Positions 44,327-54,782 of a stretch of DNA of 64,000 nt are shown here, piece after piece. A program made the translations under genes and the position numbers. Origin of the DNA: Peribacillus frigoritolerans (lineage in GTDB: Bacteria > Bacillota > Bacilli > Bacillales > Bacillaceae); the NCBI RefSeq assembly GCF_004358755.1, contig NZ_SMZY01000001.1:1300796-1364795 (forward strand), given 5' to 3'. How positions within the stretch are numbered: the stretch's first letter is position 1; each line of letters opens with the position of its first letter. The notes beneath the pieces were generated by a model that saw only the letters and a list, made by a program, of their open reading frames with translations, was not told the origin of the DNA and searched no databases.

Positions 44327-45193
44327 TTACATAAACTCTGAAAGCAATTCGTTGAATTTCTCTTCGCTGATTTGCAGATCAGCATGGGATAAAGGCGTTT
44401 CACTGTAGTTATGAACTAGCTCCTGATAAGAAGGCTGATTCTTGTTCTGATAAATTAAACCAGTAACAAGTCCGTTTTTCTCCATCAGCGTCTGCATGGC
44501 AGTCATGCGGTTTGATGGATCATACCCTTCAATATCACTCAGCTTTGTAAGATTTTCTTTAAACCAGTCATATGTGTTGATTTTGTTGTAAGTGACACAT
44601 GGACTGAAAACATTGATTAATGAAAATCCTTTATGATTGATTCCTGCTTCAATGATGGAAGTTAAATCTTTCAAATCAGTTGAAAAGCTTTGTGCTACAA
44701 ACGTTGCACCTGCCGTAAGGGCCATCTCCATTACTGATAAAGAGGATTCAATTGAACCTTTAGGCGTGCTCTTCGTTTTGAAGCCGACATCACTTCGCGG
44801 AGATGTTTGGCCTTTTGTTAATCCGTAAATTTGATTGTCCATTACGATATAAGTGACATCAATGTTTCTTCTGATTGCATGAATCGTATGGCCCATTCCG
44901 ATGGCAAATCCGTCGCCGTCACCGCCAGATGCAATAACGGTCAAATCCTTATTGGCCATTTTTACTCCCTGTGCGATTGGAAGCGAACGGCCATGAATGC
45001 CGTGGAAACCGTAAGCGTTTATATAACCCGAAATACGTCCTGAACATCCAATCCCTGACACTACGGCAAGCTGATCTGGTTCGAGTCCTGCGTTTGCTGC
45101 AGCACGCTGAATCGCCGCTTGTACGGAGAAGTCTCCGCAGCCAGGACACCAGTTAGGCTTTACATTGTTTCTAAATTCCTTAAACGTCGCCAT
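44327..45193 (-). CDS. korB: 2-oxoacid:ferredoxin oxidoreductase beta subunit
   Basis: This 288-aa subunit carries thiamine diphosphate: WCPGCGDFSVQAAI near residue 15 and GDGDGFAIGMGH near 91 (the GDG ThDP motif) with DNQIYGLTKGQTSP. It works with the alpha subunit upstream to oxidise a 2-oxoacid (probably 2-oxoglutarate) to the acyl-CoA with reduction of ferredoxin. No ferredoxin-like subunit is adjacent. Its ribosome binding site AAGGAG lies in the last codons of korA. Confidence 0.92.
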   Translation of the reverse strand: MATFKEFRNNVKPNWCPGCGDFSVQAAIQRAAANAGLEPDQLAVVSGIGCSGRISGYINAYGFHGIHGRSLPIAQGVKMANKDLTVIASGGDGDGFAIGMGHTIHAIRRNIDVTYIVMDNQIYGLTKGQTSPRSDVGFKTKSTPKGSIESSLSVMEMALTAGATFVAQSFSTDLKDLTSIIEAGINHKGFSLINVFSPCVTYNKINTYDWFKENLTKLSDIEGYDPSNRMTAMQTLMEKNGLVTGLIYQNKNQPSYQELVHNYSETPLSHADLQISEEKFNELLSEFM

Positions 45194-46933
45194 TTAGAAC
45201 AACTCCTTGCATTTTGAATGAACTTCATGCGGCAAGAGCGGATTTCCGTCATATTTTAGAATACTGGAAATTTTCTCTGCATGCCCAACATTCATTTTTA
45301 TTAGGCTCGCGAGCTGTCCAGTTGCATTATTTTCAACAACTACAACCTTTTTAGCTGCCTTCACAAGCGGAAGCATCTCATCAGCCGGGAATGGATGAAG
45401 CAGACGGACGTGAGCATGATTAACCTTTACACCGTCTTCTTCAAGGCGGACCATCGCTTCTTCAATTGTGCCTCTAGTAGAGTTGAAACCTACGAATAAT
45501 ACATCCGGCTCAGGATGAGTCAGATTTTGGTGGACAGGTGTTTCAAAACGCATATCCGACAGCTTCCGCAGACGTTTGTCCATCTGTGCTTTCCTGTTCG
45601 TTGCCACCTCGGAAGGTTTGCCGGTTTCATCATGTTCAACCCCTGTGACATGGTGTATGCCGTTTTTCATGCCTGGCACTACACGCGGTGAAACGCCATC
45701 TTCTGTTACTTCGAAACGTTTAAAATATCCTTTATTTTCAATCTCAGGCAGCTCGCCGCCCTGTACAAGCTTTCCTCTTCGGATTTGGATTTTATCATAT
45801 TGCAGCGGTTCTACTGTCTGTTTTCCAAGTGACAGCTGAAGATCTGTCAGCAGAATAACAGGACATTGATATTCTTCCGCTAAATTGAAAGCTTCGATTG
45901 TATCGTAAAATGCCTCTTGAACCGTGCTTGGCGCCATCACGATTTTCGGAATTTCTCCATGAGTTCCGTAAATCATCGCCATTAAATCAGATTGTTCCTG
46001 TTTCGTTGGAAGTCCTGTACTTGGTCCTCCGCGCTGAGTATCAATAATGACAAGCGGCTGCTCCGTAATACCTGAAAGCCCGATTGCTTCCATCATCAGA
46101 GACAGTCCCGGTCCTGCAGAAGCCGTTAATGTGCGTGTCCCTGCATAGTTTGCACCTATTGCCATCGTACAAGCCGCAATTTCATCTTCCGTTTGAATGA
46201 CAGTTCCGCCGAAATCAGGCAGCTTCTTAATAAGATATTCCATGATTTCAGAAGCTGGTGTAATTGGGTAGGCTGCCATGAAACGTGCTCCCCCTGCAAC
46301 TGCGCCGAGTGCGATCGCATCGTTGCCGATCATGAACATGCGTTTCATGCCGTCTGCTTTTTGAAGATACATATCATCCCGGTCAAAGTTCAGATCTTGT
46401 TTCATATAAGTTGAGCCTTTTTCAATGGCTTCTAAATTCTTTTCAACAATTTGCTGGCCTTTTTTGCCGTAAATCTCCTGCACAACATTTTGGAATTGTG
46501 CTGTTCCAAGATCAAGCACAGCACTGGTTGCGCCGATTGCAACCATATTTTTCATCAGTGACGTGCCTAACTCTGTCGCAAGCTGGGTGAATGGAACTGA
46601 ATACAATACTGCGCTGCAATCATCAGGTATGACTGGATTAAATTTTGAATCAGCAATAACAAGACCGCCCTTGCGGAGTTCATATACGTTCACATCGATT
46701 GTTTCCTGATCAAAAGCTACTAATATATCAAGATCGTCAGAAATGGCACGAACTTGAGTTGTACTGACGCGGATTTTATTATTTGTATGACCGCCTTTAA
46801 TTCGAGATGAAAAATGACGGTATCCATATAAATAATAGCCCATTCTGTTTAATGCGATTGAAAACACTTCTCCGGTACTTTCGATACCTTCACCTTGCTG
46901 TCCCCCAACTTTCCATGAAAGTTGACTGATCAT
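45194..46933 (-). CDS. korA: 2-oxoacid:ferredoxin oxidoreductase alpha subunit (fused gamma-alpha)
   Basis: This 579-aa protein fuses a gamma domain (WKVGGQQGEGIESTGE at the start) to the alpha pyrimidine-binding domain (GNDAIALGAVAGGARFMAAYPITPASEI near 200). It forms the 2-oxoglutarate:ferredoxin oxidoreductase with KorB. The ATG at 46933 follows AGAAGGGGTG; the longer frame to 46999 lacks a ribosome site. The two genes are one operon. Confidence 0.92.
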   Translation of the reverse strand: MISQLSWKVGGQQGEGIESTGEVFSIALNRMGYYLYGYRHFSSRIKGGHTNNKIRVSTTQVRAISDDLDILVAFDQETIDVNVYELRKGGLVIADSKFNPVIPDDCSAVLYSVPFTQLATELGTSLMKNMVAIGATSAVLDLGTAQFQNVVQEIYGKKGQQIVEKNLEAIEKGSTYMKQDLNFDRDDMYLQKADGMKRMFMIGNDAIALGAVAGGARFMAAYPITPASEIMEYLIKKLPDFGGTVIQTEDEIAACTMAIGANYAGTRTLTASAGPGLSLMMEAIGLSGITEQPLVIIDTQRGGPSTGLPTKQEQSDLMAMIYGTHGEIPKIVMAPSTVQEAFYDTIEAFNLAEEYQCPVILLTDLQLSLGKQTVEPLQYDKIQIRRGKLVQGGELPEIENKGYFKRFEVTEDGVSPRVVPGMKNGIHHVTGVEHDETGKPSEVATNRKAQMDKRLRKLSDMRFETPVHQNLTHPEPDVLFVGFNSTRGTIEEAMVRLEEDGVKVNHAHVRLLHPFPADEMLPLVKAAKKVVVVENNATGQLASLIKMNVGHAEKISSILKYDGNPLLPHEVHSKCKELF

Positions 46934-47024
46934 GTGCCTTACACCCCTTCTTAAGAAACACTCATATATTTTTCGCCCTATTTTAGAGCTCTTACACACG
47001 TTATAAAATACTGTTAGAATATGT

Positions 47025-47039
47025 ACTAAACGTTTACAA
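47025..47039. promoter_or_regulatory. Near-cre palindrome upstream of korAB
   Basis: Minus strand TTGTAAACGTTTAGT contains the perfect palindrome TAAACGTTTA and matches the cre consensus except at one conserved C. It lies about 100 bases before korA, where CcpA control would be plausible. Low certainty. Confidence 0.35.
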
Positions 47040-47170
47040 TTGTAGAACGAACATGAGAAAAAAACAAGCGTTTAAAGGAAATAAACATGTTTTATGTGAT
47101 ATTTTTTTGATTTTTGAGAATTTTATAATCATTCATTCCTTTAACCGTAATATGCAATAGAAGCCTTGAT

Positions 47171-48088
47171 CTAAAAAGGAATGGATTCAGCAAAATTTTT
47201 ATACATGAATTTTTCAACCTGGCTTTCTGAATAATGCTTCAAGAGCGTATTTAACAAGTAAGGATATTGTTCATACCCTTCAAGTCCTTCAATCGTCTCA
47301 TCTATCCCGTCAAAATCAGATCCAAAACCAACTGCATGTTCTCCTGCAAGTCCGCATACGTAATCTAAGTGATTTAGGAGATGCTTCATGGAAGCCCGAG
47401 CCCCTGAAGATGTGAATTGCGGCACAAACGTTATGCCGATCAGCCCTTTTTTTGCAGCGATTGCTTTAATTTGATCGTCTCTTAAATTTCTTGGATGCGG
47501 ACAAAGTGCATACGAATTTGAATGACTGGCAATCGGATGGTTGGCAAGCTGAATCACATCCCAGAAGCTTCGTTCAGACAGATGTGATAGATCTGTCCAC
47601 ATATGATAATGATTTAGTTTCCGGACAACATGCCTCCCATAAAAGGATAAACCTGCATTTCTCGTCTCAAGCGCTCCATCAGCCAGTAAATTGGCAAAGT
47701 TCCAGGTCAGACCGGCAGACCTGACTCCAAGCTGCTGAAAAATAGATAGAAGGCTTAAATCATGTCCAATGGGCTCGCAGCCTTCAAGAGTCAAGATGGC
47801 TCCAATCTCGTCATCCTTTAAAGCAAGGAGATCCTGTTTTGTCCGAATATGTATCATCTTTTCATATCCATTAATAATCCGATTGAAAAAAATGGAGGCC
47901 TGAGCAAATGCAGCTTCTAATTTATTCGTGACTTCAACAGGTATAAAGATGGCAAAGCATTGGACTTTTGCTCCGAACTGAAAGAGCTTTTCAACGGTGA
48001 CATGCAGATTCAGGTCATTCCATTCACTAATTTCAGGCCTGCGCCACAATTGATAGAGCAAATCACAATGAGCATCAAAAATTCGCAC
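47171..48088 (-). CDS. M19 family membrane-type dipeptidase
   Basis: This 305-aa protein is a renal-dipeptidase-like metallopeptidase (M19). The N-terminal metal ligands are in FDAHCDLLYQ, the bridging glutamate in LEGCEPIG near 105, and the later histidines in WTDLSHLSER and ASHSNSYAL; GFGSDFDG is near 260. GTG 48088 is chosen because AGGAG lies ten bases upstream and gives the proper family N-terminus. It would hydrolyse dipeptides, possibly with D-residues. No obvious partner. Confidence 0.88.
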   Translation of the reverse strand: MRIFDAHCDLLYQLWRRPEISEWNDLNLHVTVEKLFQFGAKVQCFAIFIPVEVTNKLEAAFAQASIFFNRIINGYEKMIHIRTKQDLLALKDDEIGAILTLEGCEPIGHDLSLLSIFQQLGVRSAGLTWNFANLLADGALETRNAGLSFYGRHVVRKLNHYHMWTDLSHLSERSFWDVIQLANHPIASHSNSYALCPHPRNLRDDQIKAIAAKKGLIGITFVPQFTSSGARASMKHLLNHLDYVCGLAGEHAVGFGSDFDGIDETIEGLEGYEQYPYLLNTLLKHYSESQVEKFMYKNFAESIPF

Positions 48089-48250
48089 GTCAGCATCTCT
48101 CCTAAAGATAAATAAGGGGCTGTGGTCGAAAAAAATAGCACTCCATATTCCCATATAACCGTTTTTATCATGATCTGATTCACTGATTTTCTCTATGTGT
48201 AAAAAATCAGTGACCTATGATGGACTGCAAATTTTATGAAAAGATTCAAA

Positions 48251-48287
48251 TAAAAACAAACCTGTTTGCGTGACCCGCAAACAGGTT
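48251..48287 (-). terminator. Intrinsic terminator of spoVS
   Basis: On the minus strand AACCTGTTTGCG pairs perfectly with CGCAAACAGGTT, followed by TGTTTTTATTT. Confidence 0.92.
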
Positions 48288-48302
48288 GATCATTTTGTCT
48301 AT

Positions 48303-48563
48303 TTAACGTGGCTCAATAATTAATTTAATGGCCGTACGCTCTTCTCCATCGATGAGAATATCCGTAAAGGCAGGAATACAGATTAAATCTACACCGCTCG
48401 GGGCAACAAACCCTCTGGCAATAGCTACTGCTTTTACAGCTTGGTTGAGTGCTCCAGCTCCAATCGCCTGGATTTCGGCAGCGCCTCTTTCACGCAGGAC
48501 ACCTGCTAGTGCTCCCGCTACAGAGTTAGGATTGGACTTTGCTGAAACTTTTAATATTTCCAT
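48303..48563 (-). CDS. spoVS: Stage V sporulation protein S
   Basis: This 86-aa Alba-like protein is highly conserved in spore formers and affects coat assembly and septation timing. The full family sequence is seen: EILKVSAKSNPNSVAGALAG, AVKAVAIARGFVAPSGVDL and CIPAFTDILIDGEERTAIKL. It has a good sigma-H promoter 125-160 bases upstream. It follows ymdB and rny, as usual. Confidence 0.97.
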   Translation of the reverse strand: MEILKVSAKSNPNSVAGALAGVLRERGAAEIQAIGAGALNQAVKAVAIARGFVAPSGVDLICIPAFTDILIDGEERTAIKLIIEPR

Positions 48564-48695
48564 TTCTAGTATCCCCCTTATTTTTCAATAGATCGTGAAT
48601 GTACGTTGGATCATGCCTTATTAGATCTGTTCGGAGGGCCCATCCCCTTTATGAAGCCTTCTGAACCTCTTTCACAGCCATTCCATTGATACTAT

Positions 48696-48723
48696 ATTCA
48701 CTAGAGGGAACTAGTATTCCTGC
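48696..48723 (-). promoter_or_regulatory. Sigma-H promoter of spoVS
   Basis: On the minus strand GCAGGAATA (48715-48723), a 12-base spacer and AGTGAAT (48696-48702) match the sigma-H consensus RNAGGAWWW / RNNGAAT at every position. spoVS is sigma-H dependent in B. subtilis. Confidence 0.85.
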
Positions 48724-48762
48724 TTGTTTTGCTATTTTTTCTAAAATTTCTAAATATATATT

Positions 48763-49557
48763 CTATTCAAAAAACATATGATCATCATTAATTAAAATGC
48801 GGTCAATTTTTACAGCTTTGCCGGTTTTATCTTGAACATCAATGACGACGGCACTCAGCTGCGCCTTGCCTTCCGTGACTTCAAAACGCACAGGGAGGCT
48901 TGTCAGGAAGCGTTTTATAACAGCATCTCTTTCGACTCCCAGTATGCCATCATAAGGACCTGTCATGCCCACATCTGTAATAAAAGCAGTCCCTTGGTCA
49001 AGAATTCTCTCATCTGCCGTTTGAACGTGAGTATGCGTTCCGACAACAGCGGTTACTTTCCCATCCAAATACCAGCCCATAGCCTGCTTCTCACTCGTTG
49101 CTTCTGCATGAAAATCGACAAAAATAATAGACGTTCTCTTTTTTGCTTCTTCAATCAGCTCATCTGCTTTTTTAAACGGACAATCAATCGGCGCCAGGAA
49201 CGTCCGTCCCTGTAAATTAATCACTGCGATTTCTTTGCCGTCGCATGTTATATATGTAATGCCCTTACCCGGGGTGCCTACAGGAAAATTCGCAGGCCGA
49301 ATCAAGTTAGGGTAATTATCAATGAATTCAAAGATCTCCCGCTTATCCCATGTATGGTTTCCCATTGTAACTACCTGAGCCCCAGCCTGATTCAGCTCGT
49401 GATAGATCTTTTCAGTAATTCCTTTTCCGTGTGCCGCATTCTCCCCGTTTACAATCGTCAGGGACGGTCTATATTTTCGTTTCAGCTTCGGCAAATATTC
49501 TTTAATCATTTCTCTACCTGGAGATCCGACTACATCTCCTACAAATAATAATTTCAT
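48763..49557 (-). CDS. ymdB: Phosphodiesterase YmdB
   Basis: This 264-aa calcineurin-like phosphodiesterase acts on 2',3'-cyclic nucleotides and influences the motility/biofilm decision. Metal motifs: GDVVGSPGRE at the start, NGENAAHG near 40, GNHTWDKREI near 66, and FHAEATSEKQA near 148, GTHTHVQT near 172. It lies 93 bases after rny; the intervening terminator suggests partly separate expression. Confidence 0.95.
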   Translation of the reverse strand: MKLLFVGDVVGSPGREMIKEYLPKLKRKYRPSLTIVNGENAAHGKGITEKIYHELNQAGAQVVTMGNHTWDKREIFEFIDNYPNLIRPANFPVGTPGKGITYITCDGKEIAVINLQGRTFLAPIDCPFKKADELIEEAKKRTSIIFVDFHAEATSEKQAMGWYLDGKVTAVVGTHTHVQTADERILDQGTAFITDVGMTGPYDGILGVERDAVIKRFLTSLPVRFEVTEGKAQLSAVVIDVQDKTGKAVKIDRILINDDHMFFE

Positions 49558-49619
49558 GCTTCAATTAAACCTTCTCTCAAAATAGTGTATGTTTACCCTT
49601 AAGTTTTGCACAATTAGCA

Positions 49620-49655
49620 AAAAAAATAAAGCGATGCAGAAGGCATCGCTTTATT
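49620..49655 (-). terminator. Intrinsic terminator of rny
   Basis: On the minus strand AAATAAAGCGATGC pairs with GCATCGCTTTATTT, then T4. The 5' arm includes the rny stop codon. Confidence 0.88.
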
Positions 49656-51213
49656 TCGCATATTCAACAGCTCTTGTTTCACGGATAACTGTTACTTTAA
49701 TATGACCTGGGTAATCTAATTCTTCTTCAATCCGCTTGCGGATATCCCGTGCTAAACGGTGTGCCTGAAGATCATCAATTGTATCAGGTTTTACCATGAT
49801 ACGCACTTCACGGCCTGCCTGAATGGCGAAAGATTTCTCTACGCCTTCGTAAGATTCGGAAATCTCTTCAAGCTTTTCTAAGCGGCGAATATAGTTTTCG
49901 AGCGTTTCGCTTCTTGCGCCGGGACGTGCTGCAGATAAAGCATCTGCTGCCGCGACCAGAACGGCAATAACCGAAGTCGGCTCCTGATCGCCATGATGAG
50001 AAGCAATACTGTTGATGACAACCGGGTGTTCCTTGTACTTCGTAGCAAGTTCAACCCCAATTTCAACATGACTTCCTTCTACTTCATGGTCAATCGCCTT
50101 GCCGATGTCATGCAGTAGACCTGCACGCTTGGCAAGCGTGATATCTTCACCCAGTTCTGCAGCCATGAGTCCTGATAAATAAGCGACCTCCATGGAATGC
50201 TTTAATACATTTTGACCATAGCTCGTTCTGAACTTCAGACGGCCCATAATCTTGATTAAATCTGGATGAAGCCCGTGAACACCAACTTCAAATGTTGTTT
50301 GCTCACCAACCTCGCGGATGTACTCATCAACCTCACGGCGTGATTTTTCAACCATTTCTTCAATACGTGCTGGATGGATGCGTCCATCTTGAACAAGCTT
50401 GTCTAAGGCAATTCTGGCTGTTTCCCTGCGGATTGGATCAAATCCAGATAAAATAACTGCTTCTGGAGTATCATCAATAATGAGGTCAATACCAGTCAAT
50501 GTTTCAAGCGTTCTGATGTTACGCCCTTCACGACCAATGATGCGGCCTTTCATTTCATCATTTGGAAGGTTAACGACAGATACCGTAGTTTCAGCTACAT
50601 GGTCTGCAGCACAACGCTGGATTGCAAGGGAAAGAATTTCTTTCGCTCGTTTATCCGCTTCTTCTTTCGCACGGTTTTCGCTTTCTTTAACAGTTACAGC
50701 GATGTCATGCGAAAGCTCATTTTCAACCTTTTCGAGAATGATCTGCTTTGCCTCTTCGCGAGTCAAGCTGGAAATACGTTCAAGCTCTGATTGCTGTTTA
50801 CGCACCATCTCGTCCACTTTGCTTTCCATCTCTTCAATATGCTGTTGTCTTTCATTTAGAGAATCTTCTTTTTTCTCAAGCATGTTTTCGCGCTTGTCTA
50901 AAGATTCATCCTTACGATCAAGATTCTCTTCTTTTTGTAATAAGCGATTTTCTTGTTTTTGCAGCTCATTTCGTCGTTCACGAATTTCTTGCTCTGCTTC
51001 TGTCCGAAGCTTGTGAATATCATCCTTTGCCTCAAGCAACGCTTCTTTCTTCGTCGCTTCAGCATCACGCTTCGCATCTTCAAGAATTTGCTCAGCAGTA
51101 CCTTTCGCACCGGCAATTTTCGCTTCTGCAATGGATTTACGAACAAAATAGCCAACAACTGCACCGACGATTAGGCCAAGCAAAATGGAGATGATCATTG
51201 TAATGGGATCCAT
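49651..51213 (-). CDS. rny: Ribonuclease Y
   Basis: This 520-aa membrane-anchored endonuclease starts mRNA decay. It has an N-terminal membrane helix ([17 protein letters not shown]), a long charged coiled coil (about residues 30-200), a KH domain with [15 protein letters not shown] and an HD domain with [12 protein letters not shown]. The ATG at 51213 gives exactly the expected length; it is the second of two adjacent ATGs and has AGGAGG seven bases upstream. RicA, its specificity partner, is encoded 10 kb away. Confidence 0.96.
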   Translation of the reverse strand: MDPITMIISILLGLIVGAVVGYFVRKSIAEAKIAGAKGTAEQILEDAKRDAEATKKEALLEAKDDIHKLRTEAEQEIRERRNELQKQENRLLQKEENLDRKDESLDKRENMLEKKEDSLNERQQHIEEMESKVDEMVRKQQSELERISSLTREEAKQIILEKVENELSHDIAVTVKESENRAKEEADKRAKEILSLAIQRCAADHVAETTVSVVNLPNDEMKGRIIGREGRNIRTLETLTGIDLIIDDTPEAVILSGFDPIRRETARIALDKLVQDGRIHPARIEEMVEKSRREVDEYIREVGEQTTFEVGVHGLHPDLIKIMGRLKFRTSYGQNVLKHSMEVAYLSGLMAAELGEDITLAKRAGLLHDIGKAIDHEVEGSHVEIGVELATKYKEHPVVINSIASHHGDQEPTSVIAVLVAAADALSAARPGARSETLENYIRRLEKLEEISESYEGVEKSFAIQAGREVRIMVKPDTIDDLQAHRLARDIRKRIEEELDYPGHIKVTVIRETRAVEYAK

Positions 51214-51555
51214 CATTTCACCTCCTCTTGCTATGAACTTGTTTCTTGCTAGATTTAAGTGTCGGCATGTATATTGCATAACGTTCTTCAACATACAGCA
51301 CAAAGCTTAAGGGTTTCATGGAGACCTTGCAGCATCTGCTGCACAGATCAACATTTGCTTTCATAGTGCCTCGCTAAAAGTTCTAACAAAATAATAATAC
51401 ACCCTAATTGTAAATGTGTGAAATTTTCTTGTCAAGCCTGTCATTCTGGCGTTTTCAATGCAATTGGGAATTTTCAGGCATTGCCTTACATTTCTTGAAC
51501 AGGAAAAGTCAGGATTGTCTGTCGATTATATCGTGGATTTTGACTTTCCATATAC

Positions 51556-51584
51556 AAAAAAGAGGCGATAATCGCCTCTTTTTA
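51556..51584 (-). terminator. Intrinsic terminator of recA
   Basis: On the minus strand AAGAGGCGAT/ATCGCCTCTT is followed by TTTTGT, right after the recA stop. Confidence 0.9.
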
Positions 51585-52619
51585 ATCTTCCAGTAAATCT
51601 AATTCTTCTTGACCATCAGGAGCAGCGGCAACTTCATCCAGCCCGTAGTGGCTGCGGATCTTTTCCTGGATCTCTAAGCGGATGCTAGGATTCTCTTTAA
51701 GGAAGATCTTTGCGTTTTCTCTTCCCTGGCCTAAACGCTCCTCATTATACGAATACCATGAACCGCTCTTTTGAACAATATCAATTTCTGTTCCAAGATC
51801 GATGATTTCGCCTTCTTTAGAGATTCCTTCTCCGTACATAATGTCAACCTCTGCAACACGGAAAGGCGGTGCAACTTTGTTTTTGACAACTTTGATTTTC
51901 GTTTTATTTCCGACCATCTCATTGCCTTGTTTCAGTGTTTCGGCACGGCGCACCTCTAAACGTACAGAAGAATAAAACTTCAGCGCGCGTCCGCCTGGAG
52001 TTGTTTCAGGATTACCGAACATAACTCCTACTTTTTCACGGATCTGGTTAATGAAAATGGCAATTGTTTTAGATTTGCTGATTGCTCCGGATAATTTACG
52101 CAATGCCTGAGACATAAGGCGCGCCTGCAAGCCAACGTGAGCATCTCCCATTTCGCCTTCGATTTCAGCTTTTGGAACTAGAGCTGCTACTGAGTCAATG
52201 ACCAGAATATCCACTGCTCCGCTTCGGACAAGTGCTTCTGCAATTTCAAGCGCCTGCTCTCCGGTATCCGGCTGTGAGAGAAGAAGTTCATCTATATTTA
52301 CACCCAGCTTTTGAGCATATACAGGATCAAGGGCATGCTCTGCATCTATAAATGCAGCCTGTCCTCCCTTTTGCTGTACTTCTGCAATCGCATGAAGGGC
52401 AACTGTCGTTTTACCTGAGCTCTCAGGTCCATATATTTCTATAATTCTTCCACGGGGATATCCGCCAACCCCAAGTGCTGTATCAAGTGCAAGTGAACCG
52501 CTTGGAGATGTAGAGATCTTCCGGTCAGTCTGTTCACCGAGTTTCATAATTGAACCTTTACCAAATTGCTTTTCTATTTGTTTCAGTGCCATCTCTAAGG
52601 CAGCTTGACGATCGCTCAC
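51582..52619 (-). CDS. recA: Recombinase RecA
   Basis: This 345-aa recombinase drives strand exchange and LexA self-cleavage. The P-loop is [12 protein letters not shown] near residue 65, loop 2 is [15 protein letters not shown] near 205, and the acidic C-terminus ends [11 protein letters not shown] at 52619 has AAAGGAGG seven bases upstream; the longer frame is not supported. A LexA site and promoter lie upstream. Confidence 0.98.
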   Translation of the reverse strand: MSDRQAALEMALKQIEKQFGKGSIMKLGEQTDRKISTSPSGSLALDTALGVGGYPRGRIIEIYGPESSGKTTVALHAIAEVQQKGGQAAFIDAEHALDPVYAQKLGVNIDELLLSQPDTGEQALEIAEALVRSGAVDILVIDSVAALVPKAEIEGEMGDAHVGLQARLMSQALRKLSGAISKSKTIAIFINQIREKVGVMFGNPETTPGGRALKFYSSVRLEVRRAETLKQGNEMVGNKTKIKVVKNKVAPPFRVAEVDIMYGEGISKEGEIIDLGTEIDIVQKSGSWYSYNEERLGQGRENAKIFLKENPSIRLEIQEKIRSHYGLDEVAAAPDGQEELDLLED

Positions 52620-52652
52620 TGAGTTTCCTCCTTTAGTTATCAACCTATTAAT

Positions 52653-52681
52653 AATATACCTTTTATTCGAACGTTTGACAA
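52653..52681 (-). promoter_or_regulatory. Sigma-A promoter of recA
   Basis: TTGTCA (52676-52681), a 17-base spacer and TATATT (52653-52658) on the minus strand, about 40 bases before the start codon. Confidence 0.8.
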
Positions 52682-52689
52682 GTAAAAAA

Positions 52690-52703
52690 CGAACATTTAT
52701 TCG
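52690..52703 (-). promoter_or_regulatory. LexA (SOS) box of recA
   Basis: CGAATAAATGTTCG matches the B. subtilis LexA consensus CGAACNNNNGTTCG with one change and lies just upstream of the recA -35. Confidence 0.8.
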
Positions 52704-52827
52704 GTTTTTTTACGGGCAAAAACAGACTGAAAATTCTCTTTTCTCTTAAAGAAAATAAAAATTTGCTGCCTATTAAACAGCTAAAATACTAAATTGTCTT
52801 TTTGACGCGGTTTCAAACGCAGATCTT

Positions 52828-52864
52828 AAAAAAAGAAAAATACAGCTTATTCTGCTGTATTTTC
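52828..52864 (-). terminator. Intrinsic terminator of cinA
   Basis: On the minus strand AAAATACAGC/GCTGTATTTT is followed by TCTTTTTTT; it overlaps the cinA stop. Confidence 0.88.
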
Positions 52865-54103
52865 CAATAGAGTTTTTATAAGCAAGTGACAGCCATATTT
52901 CACTGTGCGCCTGCGAATGGCGTTGCGGCTGCCTGCAAGGTGAAGGAGAACGGCCTTTGCAGGCAAACCTTTGTATGCCAGTCCGATATAGACGGTTCCA
53001 GGTTTTTTCCCTTCCACAGGATCTTCCCCCGCAATGCCGGTAAAGCTTATTCCGATATCACTATTTGTCAGCTTCCTGATTTGTTCAGCCATTTCTATGG
53101 CACATTGTTCACTGACAGCCCCGTGCTGATCAAGCGTTTGTTTAGATACGTTTAAAATGGATTGCTTTACTTCATTTGTGTAGCAGACAATTGTACCTTT
53201 AAAGACATCAGATGTTCCTTTAACGGCTGTCAGCTGATCTGAAAAAAGTCCTCCCGTTAAACTCTCAGCTGCTGAAATGGTCATGTTTCGTTGTCTGAGA
53301 TGTCTCAGCACTTCATCAGCCAGGGTTGTCTGGTCATATCCGTAGAAAAAGCCGCCAACCCTGCTGTTTATTGTTTTCTCCATTTCATTTATAAGGCGCA
53401 CAGCCTCAGCTTCTGTTTGGTGGCGGGCCGTCAATCTGAGCGTTACTTCCCCGTCACCCGCAAGCGGTGCAATGGTCGGATTGGTTTGAGCATCGATCAA
53501 ATCCTGGATATCTGTCTCAAGCTGCGATTCCCCTATGCCGAAATAGCGGAGTACTCTGGATATAATTTTATCATTCTGGCCAAGCTTCTCCCTGAAGTAG
53601 GGAAGCCCGTACTTTATAAACATCGGTTTCATTTCGCTTGGAGGGCCAGGCAGCAGCATATAAATCCGGTCATCCGCTTCTATTGCCATTCCAGGCGCCA
53701 TTCCGTGCTCATTTTTCAATACATGCGAATCCTCAATGATCCAAGCTTGTTTTTTATTGTTTTCAGACATGCTTCTTTTTACTTTAACAAAATAGTCTTC
53801 AATGCTGTGAAGGGCCTCTTCATCCGTGACGAGCTTTTTGCCCAGAAAATTCGCGATTGTTTCTTTTGTTAAATCATCTTTAGTCGGTCCAAGACCGCCT
53901 GTAAAAATAATAATGTTCGAACGCTCTTTTGCAATCTTTACTGCCTGCTCAAGTCTTGCGGGATTATCACCGACTACCGTGTGATAATAGACATTAAGAC
54001 CATTTTCAGCCAGCTGCTGAGATAAGAACTGGGCATTGGAGTTAACAATTTGCCCGAGAAGCAATTCTGAGCCTACTGCGATAATTTCTGTTTTTGACGT
54101 CAT
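52847..54103 (-). CDS. cinA: CinA family protein (competence/damage-inducible)
   Basis: This 418-aa protein has an N-terminal MoCF/molybdopterin-binding-like domain ([38 protein letters not shown]) and a C-terminal CinA domain ([15 protein letters not shown] near 285, [21 protein letters not shown]). CinA-type proteins have ADP-ribose pyrophosphatase and/or NMN deamidase activities. It precedes recA, the usual competence-linked pair, though a terminator and a separate recA promoter separate them. Confidence 0.95.
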   Translation of the reverse strand: MTSKTEIIAVGSELLLGQIVNSNAQFLSQQLAENGLNVYYHTVVGDNPARLEQAVKIAKERSNIIIFTGGLGPTKDDLTKETIANFLGKKLVTDEEALHSIEDYFVKVKRSMSENNKKQAWIIEDSHVLKNEHGMAPGMAIEADDRIYMLLPGPPSEMKPMFIKYGLPYFREKLGQNDKIISRVLRYFGIGESQLETDIQDLIDAQTNPTIAPLAGDGEVTLRLTARHQTEAEAVRLINEMEKTINSRVGGFFYGYDQTTLADEVLRHLRQRNMTISAAESLTGGLFSDQLTAVKGTSDVFKGTIVCYTNEVKQSILNVSKQTLDQHGAVSEQCAIEMAEQIRKLTNSDIGISFTGIAGEDPVEGKKPGTVYIGLAYKGLPAKAVLLHLAGSRNAIRRRTVKYGCHLLIKTLLENTAE

Positions 54104-54128
54104 GTGAACTCCCCCTGTGAATGAAGTA

Positions 54129-54707
54129 TTACTTCGAATTCAGTAATGCGGCTTTGTTTTTTGCAAAATAGTCCCATCCTGAATAAATCGTAAAGAATAA
54201 TGCTACCCATAATGCGATGTCCGCAAACGGGAATGAGATGAAGACAAATGGAATGTTGTGCAAAAGAAGGGCTGATATCGCGATAATTTGAGCCCATGTT
54301 TTAATTTTTCCGAGCATGTTGGCTGCAACTACTTCACCTTCGCCGGCAAGCACAAGACGCAAACCTGTAACAGCGAATTCACGGCTGATGATAATAATCA
54401 CGATCCAAGATGGTGCAAGGCCAAGCTCAACTAAGATAATTAACGCTGCAGATACAAGCAGTTTATCGGCAAGCGGATCTAAAAACTTCCCTAAGTTTGT
54501 CACCATATTAAGCTTACGTGCATAATACCCGTCTACCCAGTCCGTTGTAGACGCTATAATAAATAATATCGCTCCTGCCAGGTGTGCCGCTGGAATAGAA
54601 GCATCCCCGATGTATAAGGTGCCCCAGTCAAAAGGAGCGAGCATAATCACCATGAAAACGGGGATTAAGAGAATTCTTGAGATGGTAATGCGATTAGGTA
54701 AATTCAT
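54129..54707 (-). CDS. pgsA: CDP-diacylglycerol-glycerol-3-phosphate 3-phosphatidyltransferase
   Basis: This 192-aa membrane enzyme makes phosphatidylglycerol phosphate. The CDP-alcohol phosphotransferase motif DG(x2)AR(x8)G(x3)D(x3)D is complete from DGYYAR to DPLADK, near residues 58-81. It has about five membrane helices. It lies between rodZ and cinA in the conserved order. Confidence 0.96.
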   Translation of the reverse strand: MNLPNRITISRILLIPVFMVIMLAPFDWGTLYIGDASIPAAHLAGAILFIIASTTDWVDGYYARKLNMVTNLGKFLDPLADKLLVSAALIILVELGLAPSWIVIIIISREFAVTGLRLVLAGEGEVVAANMLGKIKTWAQIIAISALLLHNIPFVFISFPFADIALWVALFFTIYSGWDYFAKNKAALLNSK

Positions 54708-54747
54708 GTTTTTTCCTCCAGATTATAAAAGTATGTATCAGAAAATA

Positions 54748-54782
54748 TAAAAGAAAGAAAAGCCATCTTGAAGATGACTTTA
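54748..54782 (-). terminator. Intrinsic terminator of rodZ
   Basis: On the minus strand AAAGTCATCTT pairs with AAGATGGCTTT, followed by TCTTTCTTTT. Confidence 0.8.

Noticed and set aside
50399-51016. 205-codon plus-strand frame opposite rny
   Set aside because: It is the antisense shadow of the rny coiled coil; its serine/arginine-rich composition follows from the repetitive Glu/Lys codons on the other strand.
53291-53872. 193-codon plus-strand frame opposite cinA
   Set aside because: It is entirely antisense to the well-supported cinA gene and resembles no family.
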